From Zantedeschia hybrid cultivar (Eukaryota; Streptophyta; Magnoliopsida; Alismatales; Araceae), in assembly GCA_030544215.1 (NCBI GenBank), contig JARZZO010000002.1, positions 75,089,150-75,153,149 of the forward strand: a DNA stretch of 64,000 bases, in the 5' to 3' direction. The position numbers and the translations under genes were made by a program. Positions 23,059-35,159 of this stretch are shown here, in pieces. Within the stretch, counting starts at the first letter, position 1; every line of letters starts with the position of its first letter. Below the pieces are notes generated by a model. That model saw only the letters and a list, made by a program, of their open reading frames with translations. It did not search any database and was not told where the DNA came from.

Positions 23059-25487
23059 TTAGCTGTCGCCATCCTCGCCATCCACATCAATGGGAGTATG
23101 GCCTGGGGACGTTGGAGAAGCATGGTCCGAACCCGCCGCGGCGCCTTCCGGAGAAGCCGGGATTCTCTCTGCCTTGAGCTGTCGCCACCAGGCTAAGAGA
23201 TCTTCGCCTTCTTCTTCGGTGGGGAAGCCGAAACCCATCAGATCTATGTCCGGACAAGCCTTTTGAGCAATGGCCATCCCCAGATCAAACATGGTCATGG
23301 CCGCCTTAGCCCCAACGTCGAGCATTTCATTGGCGTATTACGGACCCTCCTTATAGTTCGCCACGGCCGTGCGAGCGACGTCGTCGGCTTCCTTGGTCTT
23401 GGCCTCCAAGTCCGCCTTCAAGGCTGATACGGCTTCGGCGTGGCTGCGGTGCTCTTCCTCCCGCTCCTTCTCCTTGTCCTGGATCTCAGCCTTTAAAGAT
23501 GCGATTTCTGCTCGGGCCTGATCCAGCTCCTTCTCGGCCTTCTTCTTGGCCTCCAAGGTGGTATAAATCACCTCTTTCTACCCGTCCAGCTCGGACCGCA
23601 TCCGCGAGTTTGCCCCGATGAGGACATCGATGCTGGCCTTAAGATCTCGCCGCACCGAGGCCACCTTGCCCGAAGCCAGTTGATCCGAGGCCTGGTCGAT
23701 GTCCTGAAGCTTCTGCTGGATGAGGACCTGGCGGCGAGCAAGAGCCCCGCACATGACCGCGGCTTACAGCAAAAAGAAAAACATGAGCCAAAGCAACTAA
23801 AGGAAACAATGAGAAGTGAGGACGAAGAGGGAGATCTCACCTGGACGGCGTGTCGGACGCATTGCAGGGATAAGCCTTCCGAAGAAAGCTCCCTAATCTC
23901 GTCCCCGGCCATCAGGATGGTCAAGCCCCGAGCCAGGCGCAGGCACGTCTAGGAGTCATCCAGACTATCGTCTGTAAAGACCCCCATGTCCGGGCGCCAT
24001 GGCTCGTGCCCGTAATCCCGAGACATATGAGTCCCGGCCGCCCCGAACGGATAAGACAACACCGTGTCCGCCGCGGCGCCAGTGGCCGAAGGGGAATCGT
24101 CCCTCTGCGGCTGGGGAGGTGACGAGAGTGGAGCATCCCTTCCCGTGACCGGTCTCTTGGTCGTTGGGGCAGATTCCCTCTCGTCGAGGTCATCCGGGCG
24201 CCTTCGCTTCTCTGGCCGCTCACTCCCCCCGGCGACCGCCTTCCCCTTCCGTTGCTCCCTTTCGAGAGCGACTGCAGCCGTGCGGCCTTCGGCAGAAGTC
24301 GCTGTCTGCCTCGCCAGCCGAGCACCCGGGGCCGAAACTCTTTCGGCCGACCTCCCTTCTGCAGGCCGAGGTTGAGACGGTCGAGACGATGCGGGTTGCT
24401 TAGCGATCCAGCTCATAAGACCCCTGAGACCAGACATTTTTGAAAGCAGAAAAGAAGAAGAATCAACAAAAGCTCAACAATAACTTTATGACCCAAAGCC
24501 GACTTATCCCCGGCCATTGCTTCGGCACCCTCTTCGGACGGATGGACTTCGGCCGGAGCCCTGGTCGCGGTAGCCCTCGCCTCGGCCTCTCCCGGAGCAT
24601 CTTCAAGAGGAAGGTAGGGAAAGGCCCGGGCAGGAGAGTGCGATGGATCCGGCCAGGCTCCCATCTCTATGAGCCAGTCCTCGTCCTCGAGAAGCTCCGC
24701 AATGTTATACGGAGCGTCATCCTCGAAGAGGTGAGCGTCAGCAAGCTGCTCGGAGCTGAGAGTTGGGCAGTCGGAAATGCCTTCGGCCAAGGGTGCCCAT
24801 TCGGTAGGAAAGGGCCAAACACCCTTATCCCCCTCCGGCAGAGAAATGAAAAAGAACTCCTTCCAATGGTGAATGGACGAGGGTTTCCCGGAGAAGATCC
24901 TCCGGCCGAAGCGGGGGATGAAGCAGAACCAAGAAGACCTCCCCTGAGGTTTGATCTTGAAGAGATAACGAAAGATATTTACAGAAGGGATGAAGTCAAG
25001 GATGGAGTTAAGGGCCAAAAAGGCGTAGACCGTCTGACAAGAATTCAGGAAGAATTGAGACGGGGCCAGTCCGTAAAAGCTCAAAAGGTTTACAACAAAA
25101 GAATGAAGGGGAAGACGAAAGCCTGCCTGGAAGCTATGTTCATAAATCGAGAAGCAGCCCGGCCGAACGGTGTTGGCTCTTGTACGCCTCCCGGGCCGGA
25201 TGGGAATCATCCAAGAGAGAATCAGATAGTTGTTAGTTATGATCTTAATTCCATCGACATCAAGAGTACTAACTACGTCCGAGACTGTCTCAGCCTGGTG
25301 ACGGCCTGTAGTAAGTAGGCTCGGCAGCAGTCGGGACAGGTTCTGCCCCATCCGCCATAACATAAAGGAAAGAGTTCGAAGAAAAAGGAGACGATAGAGA
25401 AGACTGTGGAGTAGGTCTAGACGAGGAGCACGACGAGCTGCTTTTGGCCGAAAAGTTGCTCTCAGCTGAAGAAGAACTACTGGACAT
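23059..25487 (-). pseudogene. Antisense gene of the Tat element (gypsy-type 'transposase_28' domain)
   Basis: Opposite to gag-pol. The likely ATG is at 25487 (serine-rich start). After a frameshift near 25300, a domain at about 25310-24900 reads PGCFSIYEHSFQAGFRLPLHSFVV, then LSFYGLAPSQF, then FLAL. It resembles the plant 'putative gypsy type transposon' domain found in Tat-lineage extra ORFs. A proline/arginine-rich, probably nuclear-type linker (24430-23949) follows, then a charged coiled coil (about 23570-23345, KKKAEKELDQARAEIASLKAE). A splice-like GT-AG gap at about 23848-23760 joins two frames. Stops near 23580 and 23338 interrupt it. Its function is not established. Confidence 0.75.
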
Positions 25488-26331
25488 GAATCGAAAGAGG
25501 AAAAGGCTGGAGCTGAGGCTTACCCTTAGATTAAGAACTCCCCGGCGATGGACAAGACGTCTCCGGACGACCTCGATGGAGCACTCGCGGCCGGAGAAGA
25601 AAAGACGTTCGCGGCGCTGCTCGCAGGAACGCTCTGGCACGGAGAGGAAGTGAGAGAATGCAAAGGAACAGTGATGAGGTGAAGAAAGCCGGCATTTATA
25701 GAAGGGCCTAGGGGGGTCAGATGGCGAACCGACGGCCGAGATCTTTCAACCCTCGGCTCCGCCTCGCTCGGATGTTTGACACGTGTCCCGTCCTTCGCCA
25801 TGATGATGAGCGGGCTGCCGGGTCGAGAAAAGGCAATCAACGGCCGGAAGCGGCTTAACCTTTCGGCTATCTCTCCGGATGCTCGCCACGTATCCCGATC
25901 CTTGTGTCGGGGGCTGGAGAGGCGGTGATCCAAGTGAAGTCTCGGGCAGAGAGCCGAAACGGCCACGATCCAAGTGATGACTCTTGACGACTGAGATCTT
26001 TTTGTGCTTTCGGCTACCGGCCGGATCTCAAACACGTGTCCTGTGTTTTTTTTGATGCGACTGTGAAGGCGGGAGATTCAAAACCTTTTCCGCCCTCGCT
26101 TGGCGTTCCAAAGTATCCTGATAACCTTGCCCTTTCGCAACTAGGGATAAAGGCTGTTTGTCACAAACTCTCGGCCGACATGAGACGAAGCCGAGTCTCC
26201 CGGTATTCAAAGCAGGAATGAGACCAACAGTCTCAGACGAGAATCTTGTCAGATTTTATTTTTCCGTAAGGGCTTCGGACTTTACTCCCGCCATTTCATA
26301 AAATTGAGAACAACGAGAGTAGGAGGCCATG
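25488..26331. other. 3' non-coding part of the Tat element
   Basis: Holds the presumed promoter of the antisense gene and the polypurine tract just before the 3' LTR. No conserved coding sequence seen; the short frames here overlap without domain matches. Confidence 0.5.
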
Positions 26332-27057
26332 TGATGGGACAGAATCTAATTTGACCAAGATCTAGGGAGGCGGCCCAGTAAAAGGGATACAGTCCAATTG
26401 CTTTCGGCCCAACAACAGCCCAATAGCAGCCCAACAGCGACCCAGCAAGCGGCCTTTGGCCCAACAAGCGACACTCGGCCCAGTAGCCGTATCCGGCCCA
26501 TTCCGGCAGATTACTAGGCACTGTGGCGGTTTATTAGCGACCTAAAATATAGTCTTATATCGGCTGCAACAACCAGGTAACCCCCAATCCTCCGTTATAA
26601 ATAGAAGGCTATTTATTACACCAAGGGAGATATGAAAAAAGCACTTAAGCTTCTTCCTTCTTTCCTCTCTTCTGAATAGAATCTTCTTCAGAAGCTAACT
26701 TAACCATCGGAGGGGGTTCTCTTAGGCCGAAATCCGGGACCCTTACTAATTGGTTCTTCTCTCTCTGCAGGGGCCTCGGTTCGAATCTTCGCCGACCTCT
26801 TCGTCCGGATCGGCTTCGGCCACTGGACTCGTTTTTCTTCCTTATAGGGGTTTCGGCCTCATTATTTACCGACCCTTTCATCCGAATCCCCCTCGGCAAG
26901 CGGAGTCTCGACTACGCCCTCAACGAAATCTTCGTCCGCGTCGCTTTTGGCTTCGGAGCTCTGGTCCTGTATTCCGCCTACGTCTCGATCCGGATCCCTG
27001 TCGGCTCTTTTCGGATTCTAATTTCGAAATCCGATAGTGATAGCTTCGGCTACATCA
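26332..27057 (+). repeat. 3' LTR of the Tat element
   Basis: A 726-bp copy of the 5' LTR. It begins TGATGGGAC, ends CTACATCA and has TATAAATA at 26596-26603. It is followed directly by the AACAG duplication. Confidence 0.93.
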
Positions 27058-28328
27058 AACAGTGTGATATTAGACACTCTTCATCCATCTAACAGCTCCT
27101 TTTGCAGGAACTTTTAACATATTTCCAAAAACTTCAATCTCTGAATCCATTCTATTTCCCGAAATTATTAAAAAACCAATCCCAGTGAAAAGATCAGACA
27201 AGTCACAATGAATGTGTAAAGTGTATGATATGCCAATTACTGACGGCCATGCGTCCATCAATTTTAGTTGGACTATTATGGTCTTCTATCTAGTGGCCGA
27301 TGCATAAACTTTGTCCAGAGAAGTCATTCGGATCACTATTAAATCTATTGTTCTGTAAAAGATCTAGTGAAATTGAGTTCCGAATGAGACTGAGTCCCAT
27401 GAGTCATCTAAAAAATACAATGAAATCACTTTATACTTAAATTTAAAATTTATTTTATTAAATTAAAATTCTTATAATAAAATTTTAAAATTTCATTGGA
27501 ATCCCTATACCCTACTGAGAAACAAGCTGGGTCGGCCACTGATCTATCCCCAAGTACTGAAAACTCCCAAGCTGTCGGCTTCCCAACTCTCTTCAGAGTT
27601 AGAGTTAGGCTTGTGTGTGTGTGTCCGTGCACAGATGCTTCCGTGAGCTCACGGCATCATGGATCTTGTGGACAGCAAAATCTTCTGCCCGACGAGACAA
27701 CACCGCCATGCCAATTAAGTCGCTCGTGACCTGGTGGAGAGAGAGATATCATGGACGCCAGCATCCAATACGTACCACAAATGAGATGTGGATGCAAGGA
27801 GATAGATACGACGAGACCTCCCTCTCCAATTATTGGTGCACTGTAGTGAACGGAAGCCCCATGTAGCATGTTACGAAGTACCCCAAAGCGTGCTGCTCAC
27901 CAGTCGTTTATATCCCCAACGGCCAGTTTGCACAAGTGGTGGCGAAGAGCTATGGGGATGGCAAGTCTCTGTCCAATCATTTATACGTACGTTCCCACCC
28001 CCCCCCCCCGGACACAGGCATGTTAGGTTGTCACCCTCGGGAGGGGTCCCCGTCCCCCACTCCGGACGCCATGAAACCAAGTGGAGGAGACTGGAGAGTC
28101 CCGGGTTCATACATGCATGTCATCATGCTTATTAATTTATAGAATTGAGATCCTCTGCGTCCTTGTTTAGAGGGAACACTGTCAGTAAAGAAAGAAAGAA
28201 GGAGGCTAAACGGTATTAAAATACACTCCCACTCTTATTTATATCGTGTTGATGATACAAAAACCAAATCATCTTTTATATATATAGAGAACAAACCTTT
28301 TTATCTGTACGATGTCATGCTTTCTAGG
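27058..28328. other. Spacer downstream of the PIF gene
   Basis: No gene recognised. It holds a C-rich run at about 27998-28009 and AT-rich sequence at 27420-27500. It must include the 3' UTR and poly(A) site of the minus-strand PIF gene near 28300, where ATATATATAGAG sequence occurs. Confidence 0.4.
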
Positions 28329-31300
28329 TCACTTTGGGTTGCGTCCCGGCGGGTGTTGGTATAGCTGCCGGTACAAGGCGGCCATCCTGCCGTAAGCGTC
28401 CATGGTCATTGGCTGCTGCAAATTAAAAGAGAGGCGAGAGATGACAGTTGTGAACATATGGTGAAGTTTGTGAAGTGCTTCTTCCCAGCCGGTTATGTTA
28501 CCTGGTTTTGGCAGGCCATGAATGAGGCGAAGGGATCTGCGGGCAGAGAAGCGCCCGCAGGTGCCTGCAGCCGCTCTGCGCCGGGGACGTCCCAAAGGCC
28601 GGAAGGAGGGAGGAAGGGCCCCGGCGGGGAGAGGACGGTGGCTACGCCAGCCTGCTCCGCCCTGCCGAGGGTGTTCATGTCCATCATGCCCGCCATACCC
28701 ATGCCCATACCCATCTGCGCCATTTGCGCCATCTGGGTCATCATGGCCATCTGCATGTGTTGCATGGTCATGGGCATCATCATGGGGGGGACGCTGCTCA
28801 TCCGGCTTATCATCTGCACCTGGGCTTGCAGCTGCTTCAAGTACTCGATTGCCTCGTCCAGAATGGAAGCTTTATCGGTCTGCGAGGAAGAGGGGAGACA
28901 TAACACTAATGACAACAATTACTACGTATATTGTTGGACTTAGAAGAGGGTGTTCTTCACCTTGCTAGAGTTGGGTACCAACTTCTGTAGAGTCTTCATT
29001 TTCTGGTTGATCCTGTCTCTCCTTTTCTGCAAGAACAGTGGTTCCCTCTAATTATTCCCCCCATAAAACAAAATCCGTAGCGCTTAACATAACGACAGTC
29101 AAAGTAGCAGCTAATTCCAAGACAAACACAGCCCGAATCAGTGGGAAAGGCAGTATTAACAACGAGCAATACTCGTGTAATGTTCTTGCAGAATCTGTTT
29201 GATCAGCAGATCACAAGCCATCGCTATACCGTACGTCCAAAAAGATATGCAAAGATGCTAAAATCTGCACTGTCTGATCCACTGATCAGATAGTGATCGT
29301 ACTATAAGACCTCCCAGCATTGCTGAGAACATCCCGTTAACAACAATAAACGGAATTGTTTGGCGTAGCTTCCATTTGGAAGCACTTTTGTATTTTCATT
29401 TAATTATTTTTTATGAAAAAATCATTAAATCTTGGAACTTATTTATGCGGTATTTTACTTGTGTTTTGACTTCCAATCAAAAGTTACAAAGAATAAATTT
29501 TCAAGATTAAATAAAAAATGAAATTGTTACGAAAGAGTTAACTTTTGTAACAAATCAAAATTAATTATAACATCTCTCCTTCAACTCATTCTATATGAAA
29601 AATTGAAGTCAAAAGTAACTTTCAAGTAGAAATTTTGTCATACACATCCTTAGCTCTTGACCCAGTTAAATTTTTCTTCCCCAATTTCAGAAAGATATCT
29701 AAGCTGATGGGATACATAGCTAGCACTATCACCTACATATATACTTACATATATTATCATATATTAAGCTAGGTGAAACATGCAATATTAACGAGAAGTT
29801 GCATTGTAAGATGAAACATGTTGGCGATCAACGGCCCGCGGGTGTCGGCCCTCCCCGGAAGTGACAGACTCCACATCGACACAGAGCAGATGACCAACAC
29901 CGACGTACAGAGGAACACATGCAGCTGCCCTATGCCATGCCACATGAACACGTGCGAACTGGCCATGGCTGCCTGGTGGTCTCACCAGCTCAGTTCGTGT
30001 GGCACATGATACCCACCGGCAACCGGCCAGGTTGACCAGGAACGGATAGGAGGGGAACAAAATGGGAAGGGTATGTTGCTGCTTACGCGTTCCGATTGGT
30101 TGTGGACGGCGGCGGCCCTGTTCCTCTTGGTGGAGACGGACGACCTCCCCACGTCGCCCTTGGTCTTCTCTTCCTGGTAGCGGCCATCCCTCTGTCCCAA
30201 CAATCCCAGTGAGTTAGTGGGGTGTTTAGTTTGTGTTTTGGATAGTTAATGTTTGTATTAGTATTAAAAAGAAGTGTCTATATATATAATTATATATACT
30301 TTAGCAATTTTGATATATATATATTTTGCGGTATATACGTTTGTTAGATATTAGTATTAGATGAATTTTAATGCTATTACTAGCAGGTGATTCATTGTAT
30401 CAGATGAATTCTAATATAAATATATTAGTAAAATATATCGTAAATTTGTAATAATAAATTTAATACACGTCGGAATCTATATTTAAAATGTTAACGTTTA
30501 GTATCAAGACTCTCTTCCCTCTCCCTTCTCCACTCCTATCTCTCTCACGTTCTTTACAGTGTAACGTTAATAACATTAGAATCAAAATTAACATTCTAAT
30601 CATATAAAATATTAATCAATATTAATATATTATCCTAACAAATTTAGGATGCGTCTGAATACTGTGTATTATACTCGAGGCCATTCTCCTTTCCACTCTC
30701 CTAAATTTCCCTTTCTCCTTCCATGCTCTTCTACGTTTTTTCTAAAGAGTCTGATTCTTGTCAGAACAAGTTTGATTAAGACTTAATAAATGCAGAAAGA
30801 GGGGAGAGAATTTTTCAAATTCAACTCTCGTGGAGAAAGAAAAATAATACATGAGGGAATATTTTAAAATCTTTTTCTTTATGCATTGATTGAATTCAAT
30901 CCAATGTTACACTTAAAAGATTCTTATTTTTCTTTAAATATTAATTTTAATATCCATATTACCAGTAACAATATTATTTTTAAAATCGGTATTATACTAA
31001 AAATAATATTATAAAAAAATATGTCTCTATTTTATTTATTCTACTTCAAACTTCCATCGAAAGAAAACTTATTTCTTTACTTGTGCTAATGGGAAGAAGA
31101 TAAGTAAGTGCTGTAGCTAGGAGGAGACGTGGCAGGGCGATTACCTGCGTCCGCCGGCTGTGACAGACGGAATCGTGGTCTTCGGCGTGGGCCAGAGGCC
31201 TCCCGGAGCTGGTGTTCTCCGTCTCCGGCGACCCGTCCTCCGGCGATACGGACGTTGCAAAGCCCCCGTCGTCGGCGCCGCCGCCGTCGATCTCGCACGT

Positions 31301-32054
31301 GTCGACTGTCAGCCCCATGGAAGCGGCGCTGCCGGTGACGCTGCAGTTGCCGTCGCCGAGCGGGGGGCGCTTCCTCCCGCTGCAGGAGGCCACGCACGTG
31401 CCGACGCCGCCGTCGGTGGCCCCTGGTGCCGAGTCGGGGACGACGCGGCACGGGGGGGCTTCGTCGCCGCCGGCGGGGGCATGGAGGTTGGAGCAAGGGA
31501 CCAGGGCATCGTTGGCGGCGGGCAGGGCGCTGGCGCAGAGGTTGTGCTGGTAGGGGTGGCCCTTGGCGCCGAGGCAGGGGACGAGGTGGCCGCTGGCGGG
31601 GTTGGGGCACTGGGTACCTGCGGGGCGGGTGGCCTGGTCGACCACGGCCTCGAGCGTGCCGCTCGCGGGGGGCTTCTCCCAGGCGGGGACGCCCGTGGAC
31701 GGGTCCTTGGGGGGCGGCTTGGCGGCGCGCGGGGCGCTGCCGCGGTGGCCGTGCAGTGCCAGGTGACCATTCTCCCATGTGAGCTCCGCCACTTCGTAAT
31801 CCGACCTGTGATGACCACACATACATGCATGCGTACATATTCGTTAGGAAGCAACTGGAGAAGAAGAAGAAAAAAACACAGGAAGTCGTAAAATCAGGAA
31901 GTAAAGCAGATGGTCCTCGCCGGTGGAGGAAGAAAAGGTTGAAGAGAAGACTAGCTCACATGGGTGAACGGGTTGTAGTGGAAGAGGGGTGATGCGCTTG
32001 GAGATGGTGGGAAGGGCCATCGTCTAGATCCCAGCTGGGCACGCACTGGCTCAT
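28329..32054 (-). CDS. PIF-type bHLH transcription factor (UNE10/PIF8/PTF1-like)
   Basis: Six exons join in phase on the minus strand: 32054-31960, 31805-31145, 30191-30087, 29026-28961, 28879-28502 and 28415-28329. They encode 463 residues. The start MSQCVPSWDLDD and the APB-type motif DYEVAELTWENG (about residues 34-45), which binds active phytochrome B in PIFs, place it in the UNE10/PIF8/PTF1 branch. The bHLH (about 273-330) has KRNRAAAVHNQSER-KRRDRINQKMK with H282, E286 and R290, the G-box-reading residues. Helix 2 follows (ASILDEAIEYLKQLQAQV), then a methionine-rich segment and the conserved end QPMTMDAYGRMAALYRQLYQ. The protein would act in the nucleus in light and shade signalling. Exon 2 is very GC-rich. 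Intron 3 carries a MITE. No breaks were found, so it looks functional. Confidence 0.93.
29357..29651 (+). mobile_element. MITE family A, full-length copy in PIF intron 3
   Basis: About 295 bp, starting TTGTTTGGCGTAGCTTCC and ending AAATTTTGTCATACACATCC. It gives the reference order for the other copies (9.2, 14.3, 14.5 and 15.6 kb). It sits in the intron between the exons that split the bHLH basic region, opposite in strand to the gene. Confidence 0.7.
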
Positions 32055-32290
32055 CTTCACCTCTCTCTCTCTGTGAGATGGGAAAGCGCAGGGCTAGCTA
32101 GCTAGCTGCTCAGACTCGGAGAAGAACAAGAGCCCGTGTAAACCATCTCATTCCAGTTTTATATTTATCCATCAGCCGGCGGAGGAGAAAGAGGAGGAGG
32201 AGACGGTGGTGGAGGAGAGAAGCCGGGGCGGAGGGAAAGAGACCTCATTGGCACCAACTGGTCTACAAGTACTGCTGCCTTTATAACGGG
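32055..32290 (-). promoter_or_regulatory. Core promoter and 5' leader of the PIF gene
   Basis: Minus-strand TATA candidates: TATAAAA at 32163-32157 (about 105 nt before the ATG) and TATAAAGG at 32285-32278 (about 225 nt before it). A GA-rich leader tract and AGCTAGCTAGCTAGC repeats lie between. I cannot tell which TATA is used. Confidence 0.45.
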
Positions 32291-33077
32291 CAGATATATC
32301 TAAACGGGAGAGCATGGATGTCTCCTCCTCCTCTGGATGTGGAAAAGGGTGGGGGAGCTGTCCGCGGTGAAGGCGAAAGGAGGAAAGGAGATCCCATTTC
32401 ATCTAATCAAACGCTTTGATCCGTGACCAGAGTTTAAAGGGCAGTAATTTGCCAAAAAAAAAAGGAAGAGAGAGTTTAAAGGGCAGCAGCGTCTACATGT
32501 ATTGTTCAAGTCCCAAGGGAGGGAGAAGGGTGCACGTAGTGCTTCTCTACTCCACATGTCCTCCAGCTGCAGATTCTTGGACTTGGCTCTCTCTCTCTCT
32601 TTTGTTCGTGCCTATCCATCCCAAAGAACGGGTGTGTTGTATTCTTCTCATCATAGTTTGGAGAGAAGAGATTCCACGATATATGTTTGAAAAAGAAAGA
32701 AAGTTAAATACTGTAAAAAAATTTAAGATTTTTAGATCTAGCAAATACCTCGGCTCTTTCTCTTTTAATACTGTTGGGCTCGGTCTAATTGTGTACCGAG
32801 AAGATCTCCTCTTTAATCATATTGACTCGTACATATATAATTAGTTATTTTAAATTAATTTTTTATTTAATAAATAAATTTATATTTTTAAAAAATATAA
32901 CTTAAACTCATCATTCTTAACACTCTCTTAAACTTAAATCTGATCCAATCTTGATCTCGGAGTTGACAAACCCTAATTACCTCTCATCATCCTCTTTAAT
33001 TTCCGACGAATCTGTCTGCAATCTGGTGCGTGTATACGTCGCCGAAAGGCATGTGAAACCGTGATGATTTTAACCGT

Positions 33078-33083
33078 CACGTG
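33078..33083. promoter_or_regulatory. G-box CACGTG about 1 kb upstream of the PIF ATG
   Basis: A perfect CACGTG within CCGTCACGTGTGGC. PIF proteins bind this hexamer, so self-regulation is possible. A single hexamer can arise by chance. Confidence 0.35.
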
Positions 33084-34479
33084 TGGCCCCCAATTGCCGC
33101 GCGATGGCCAACATGCATGGTTAGAAGATAGAAAGGTTCGATGCACTGTGTACTGGATACGACGGTCGTGTAGTTGAACCCTTCCCATGTATGATGTCAC
33201 CGGCGGCGCGGCAGTGTCAGCTGCCCCTCTACGTCGACTCTACCCCACCAAGGGAGAGGGAATGGGATCGTCCCAATCTAGGAACCGTATAGATTAATAA
33301 AAGTTTGATAATTTTCATTTTTTCAAAACGATATACATTTTAGTTGTGAGAATCGTATAATTTTATTAGATATTTAGTTATTTAAAATTTTTAAGTTACA
33401 TTTCTTCTATTGTCCTTACCTTTTTTATAAAAGAGAAAGAAAGAATAATTTTCGCTATTCTTTCCTCATCTTTCCGTGTAAAAGTTAGGGAATTAGAACT
33501 TTTGGAAATTATTATTCTTGTGTCTTTCTCTCTCTTCCTCTCCAAAATCTCTCAAGCACAAAAGTTGAGACACAATAGTTCATTTTATTGAGATTATATC
33601 TTGTCTATGAATTTCAGTCATTGAAAAGCTCGTAATCACGCCGTAAAGTTGTTTCTAGCATTTTGTTTAAAAGTTCTTTCTCATTTCTCACTTTAAGAAT
33701 TAAAGAGATAATTTTTAAAGTTTAAAAATAAAAAAGTATCATTTAATATCATTCTTTAAAGGTCTTCTTTAGAAAAAAAAAAATCTTTCAAACATGAAAA
33801 TTCAAATGTACGCATTCTCATTCTATCTGGATAAATGTCCTTCATTCTTAGAATGTTTTCTTAAAAAGTGGCCAGAGAAATTTAAATGATCGCATTCCCC
33901 ATTTTAAGTGAACGATTTTACAATATAAAAAATGCCCCTAATTTGGTATCATCTTGGCCCATTATTCTGATTTTTTCTAAGTTTGATCAACTTCGATGGT
34001 ATAATCAATAAAGCCAGAAGGTTCACGTCTCCATAAAATATAGAATAAGAGCATAATTAATAAGATGTTCTAAACTTGATGATGTCAAAAAATTCTTGAT
34101 CCGTCAAAAGTAATATTCTTCTTTTCACTAGCTAGCTTATTTAAAGATAACGTTTTGCTAGTAAGTTTTATAATGTTGGGTTTACTCCTGCATGGGGGCT
34201 CACTTGGATTCTTCCTGCCTCCTCATATGCAGATTTGACGTCAGCAAACGCTAGCTGTTGCATCACTTTATCGTAGCTTTTGCCATTTAAGAGAAATCTG
34301 GTTCGGATAACTTTTTCAATTAACGAGGCGATCGTGCAATCGTCCTTTTAAAAAAGTTCACATTTTTACATTTAAACGATGTGATAGATCGATCAAATAT
34401 GTACTTTTTCTCGTGCCTCACCTACTTAACCATATATATGTTCATCAGAGGAAGAGCCTGACGTCGGAACAATTTGCTC

Positions 34480-34770
34480 CGTACCTGAATTTTGCTTGCC
34501 TTTTAGTTTTGAGGTTTCAAGTTCGATCTTAGTTGGAGCCTAAAACTCTTCAGTCATGCAGTCTAAATGCTGTTGGGATCTTTATCTTCTGGTCCGCAAG
34601 ATTACTTTTTCGGAAAATCAAGCGGACCTGAAACACTCGCCTAATTAGGCGAAATTCTCAATTGGCGCGGAATTATCTCCAACTTAAAAAGACATCTCAA
34701 GTTCGATCTCTGATCACTTATAAATATCCGTGCATATCTGACCACTGTGTCACTAAACAAAAAAAAGAAA
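34480..34770 (+). mobile_element. SINE-like retroposon, sense copy
   Basis: It shares ordered blocks with the inverted copy at 45.8-46.0 kb: CAAGTTCGATCT (B-box-like), GCAAGATTACTTTTTC, CTAATTAGGCGAAATTC and AATTATCTCCAACTT. Both copies end in an A-rich tail (CTAAACAAAAAAAAG here). The tail and internal B-box-like motif suggest a SINE. No family name can be given. Confidence 0.5.
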
Positions 34771-35159
34771 ATTGCTCCCTACCTCCCTAGTTTTGATAGC
34801 CTATAGATATTTGCTTTGAAGTTTTGAAATCTAGTGACGGTGTCGTCCTATTGGATCCAGTCACTGATAATTATATTACTATATTTTAAAAGCACGAAAG
34901 GTAGCTTTTATATCTGTTCTTTTAAAGTATCTAATGGTAATAAAATACCCTTACAAGCTATTTAATTGTTTTATACCATTCATAGAAGCACAGTTGCCCT
35001 CATCTGAAATACTTCACTGGAGGATCATGTAGGTACTTTTGTCAAGAACAAAAAATATATGTGCTAGGTAGAACCATAGTTAGTAAAATACAGTATAATA
35101 GTTATATAATTCGTATATTTTTTAATTGAACTTCCGTACGCCACATGACATAAGAAGAT

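Larger units (their letters stand above)
16150..27057 (+). mobile_element. Ty3/gypsy Tat-lineage LTR retrotransposon, complete ends
   Basis: A 10.9-kb element bounded by LTRs of 725 and 726 bp. The exact 5-bp duplication AACAG lies at 16145-16149 and 27058-27062. Order: LTR, primer site (TTGGCGCTTTCTGTGGGAA, 16876), gag, protease, RT-RNase H, integrase, 67-bp tandem repeat, gene on the opposite strand, purine tract (GAGAGTAGGAGGCC, about 26316), LTR. Several stops and frameshifts in gag and pol mean it cannot move on its own. The near-identical LTRs imply a recent insertion, probably helped by a partner element. The 'TTGGCGC..CTGTGGGAA' junction and the antisense gene are characters of the Tat lineage (Retand/Grande-like). 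Confidence 0.93.
32291..35159. other. Intergenic region upstream of the PIF gene
   Basis: Apart from the G-box and the SINE-like copy listed here, it is AT-rich with no gene recognised. Short frames such as 32416-32844 show no domain. Confidence 0.5.

Noticed and set aside
24064..25318. Plus-strand frames opposite the antisense gene
   Set aside because: Repetitive Arg/Pro/Ser composition and no domain. The minus strand carries the recognisable domain.
31086..31891. Long plus- and minus-strand frames over PIF exon 2
   Set aside because: They are shadows of the GC-rich exon. Only the frame with DYEVAELTWENG joins the neighbouring exons in phase.
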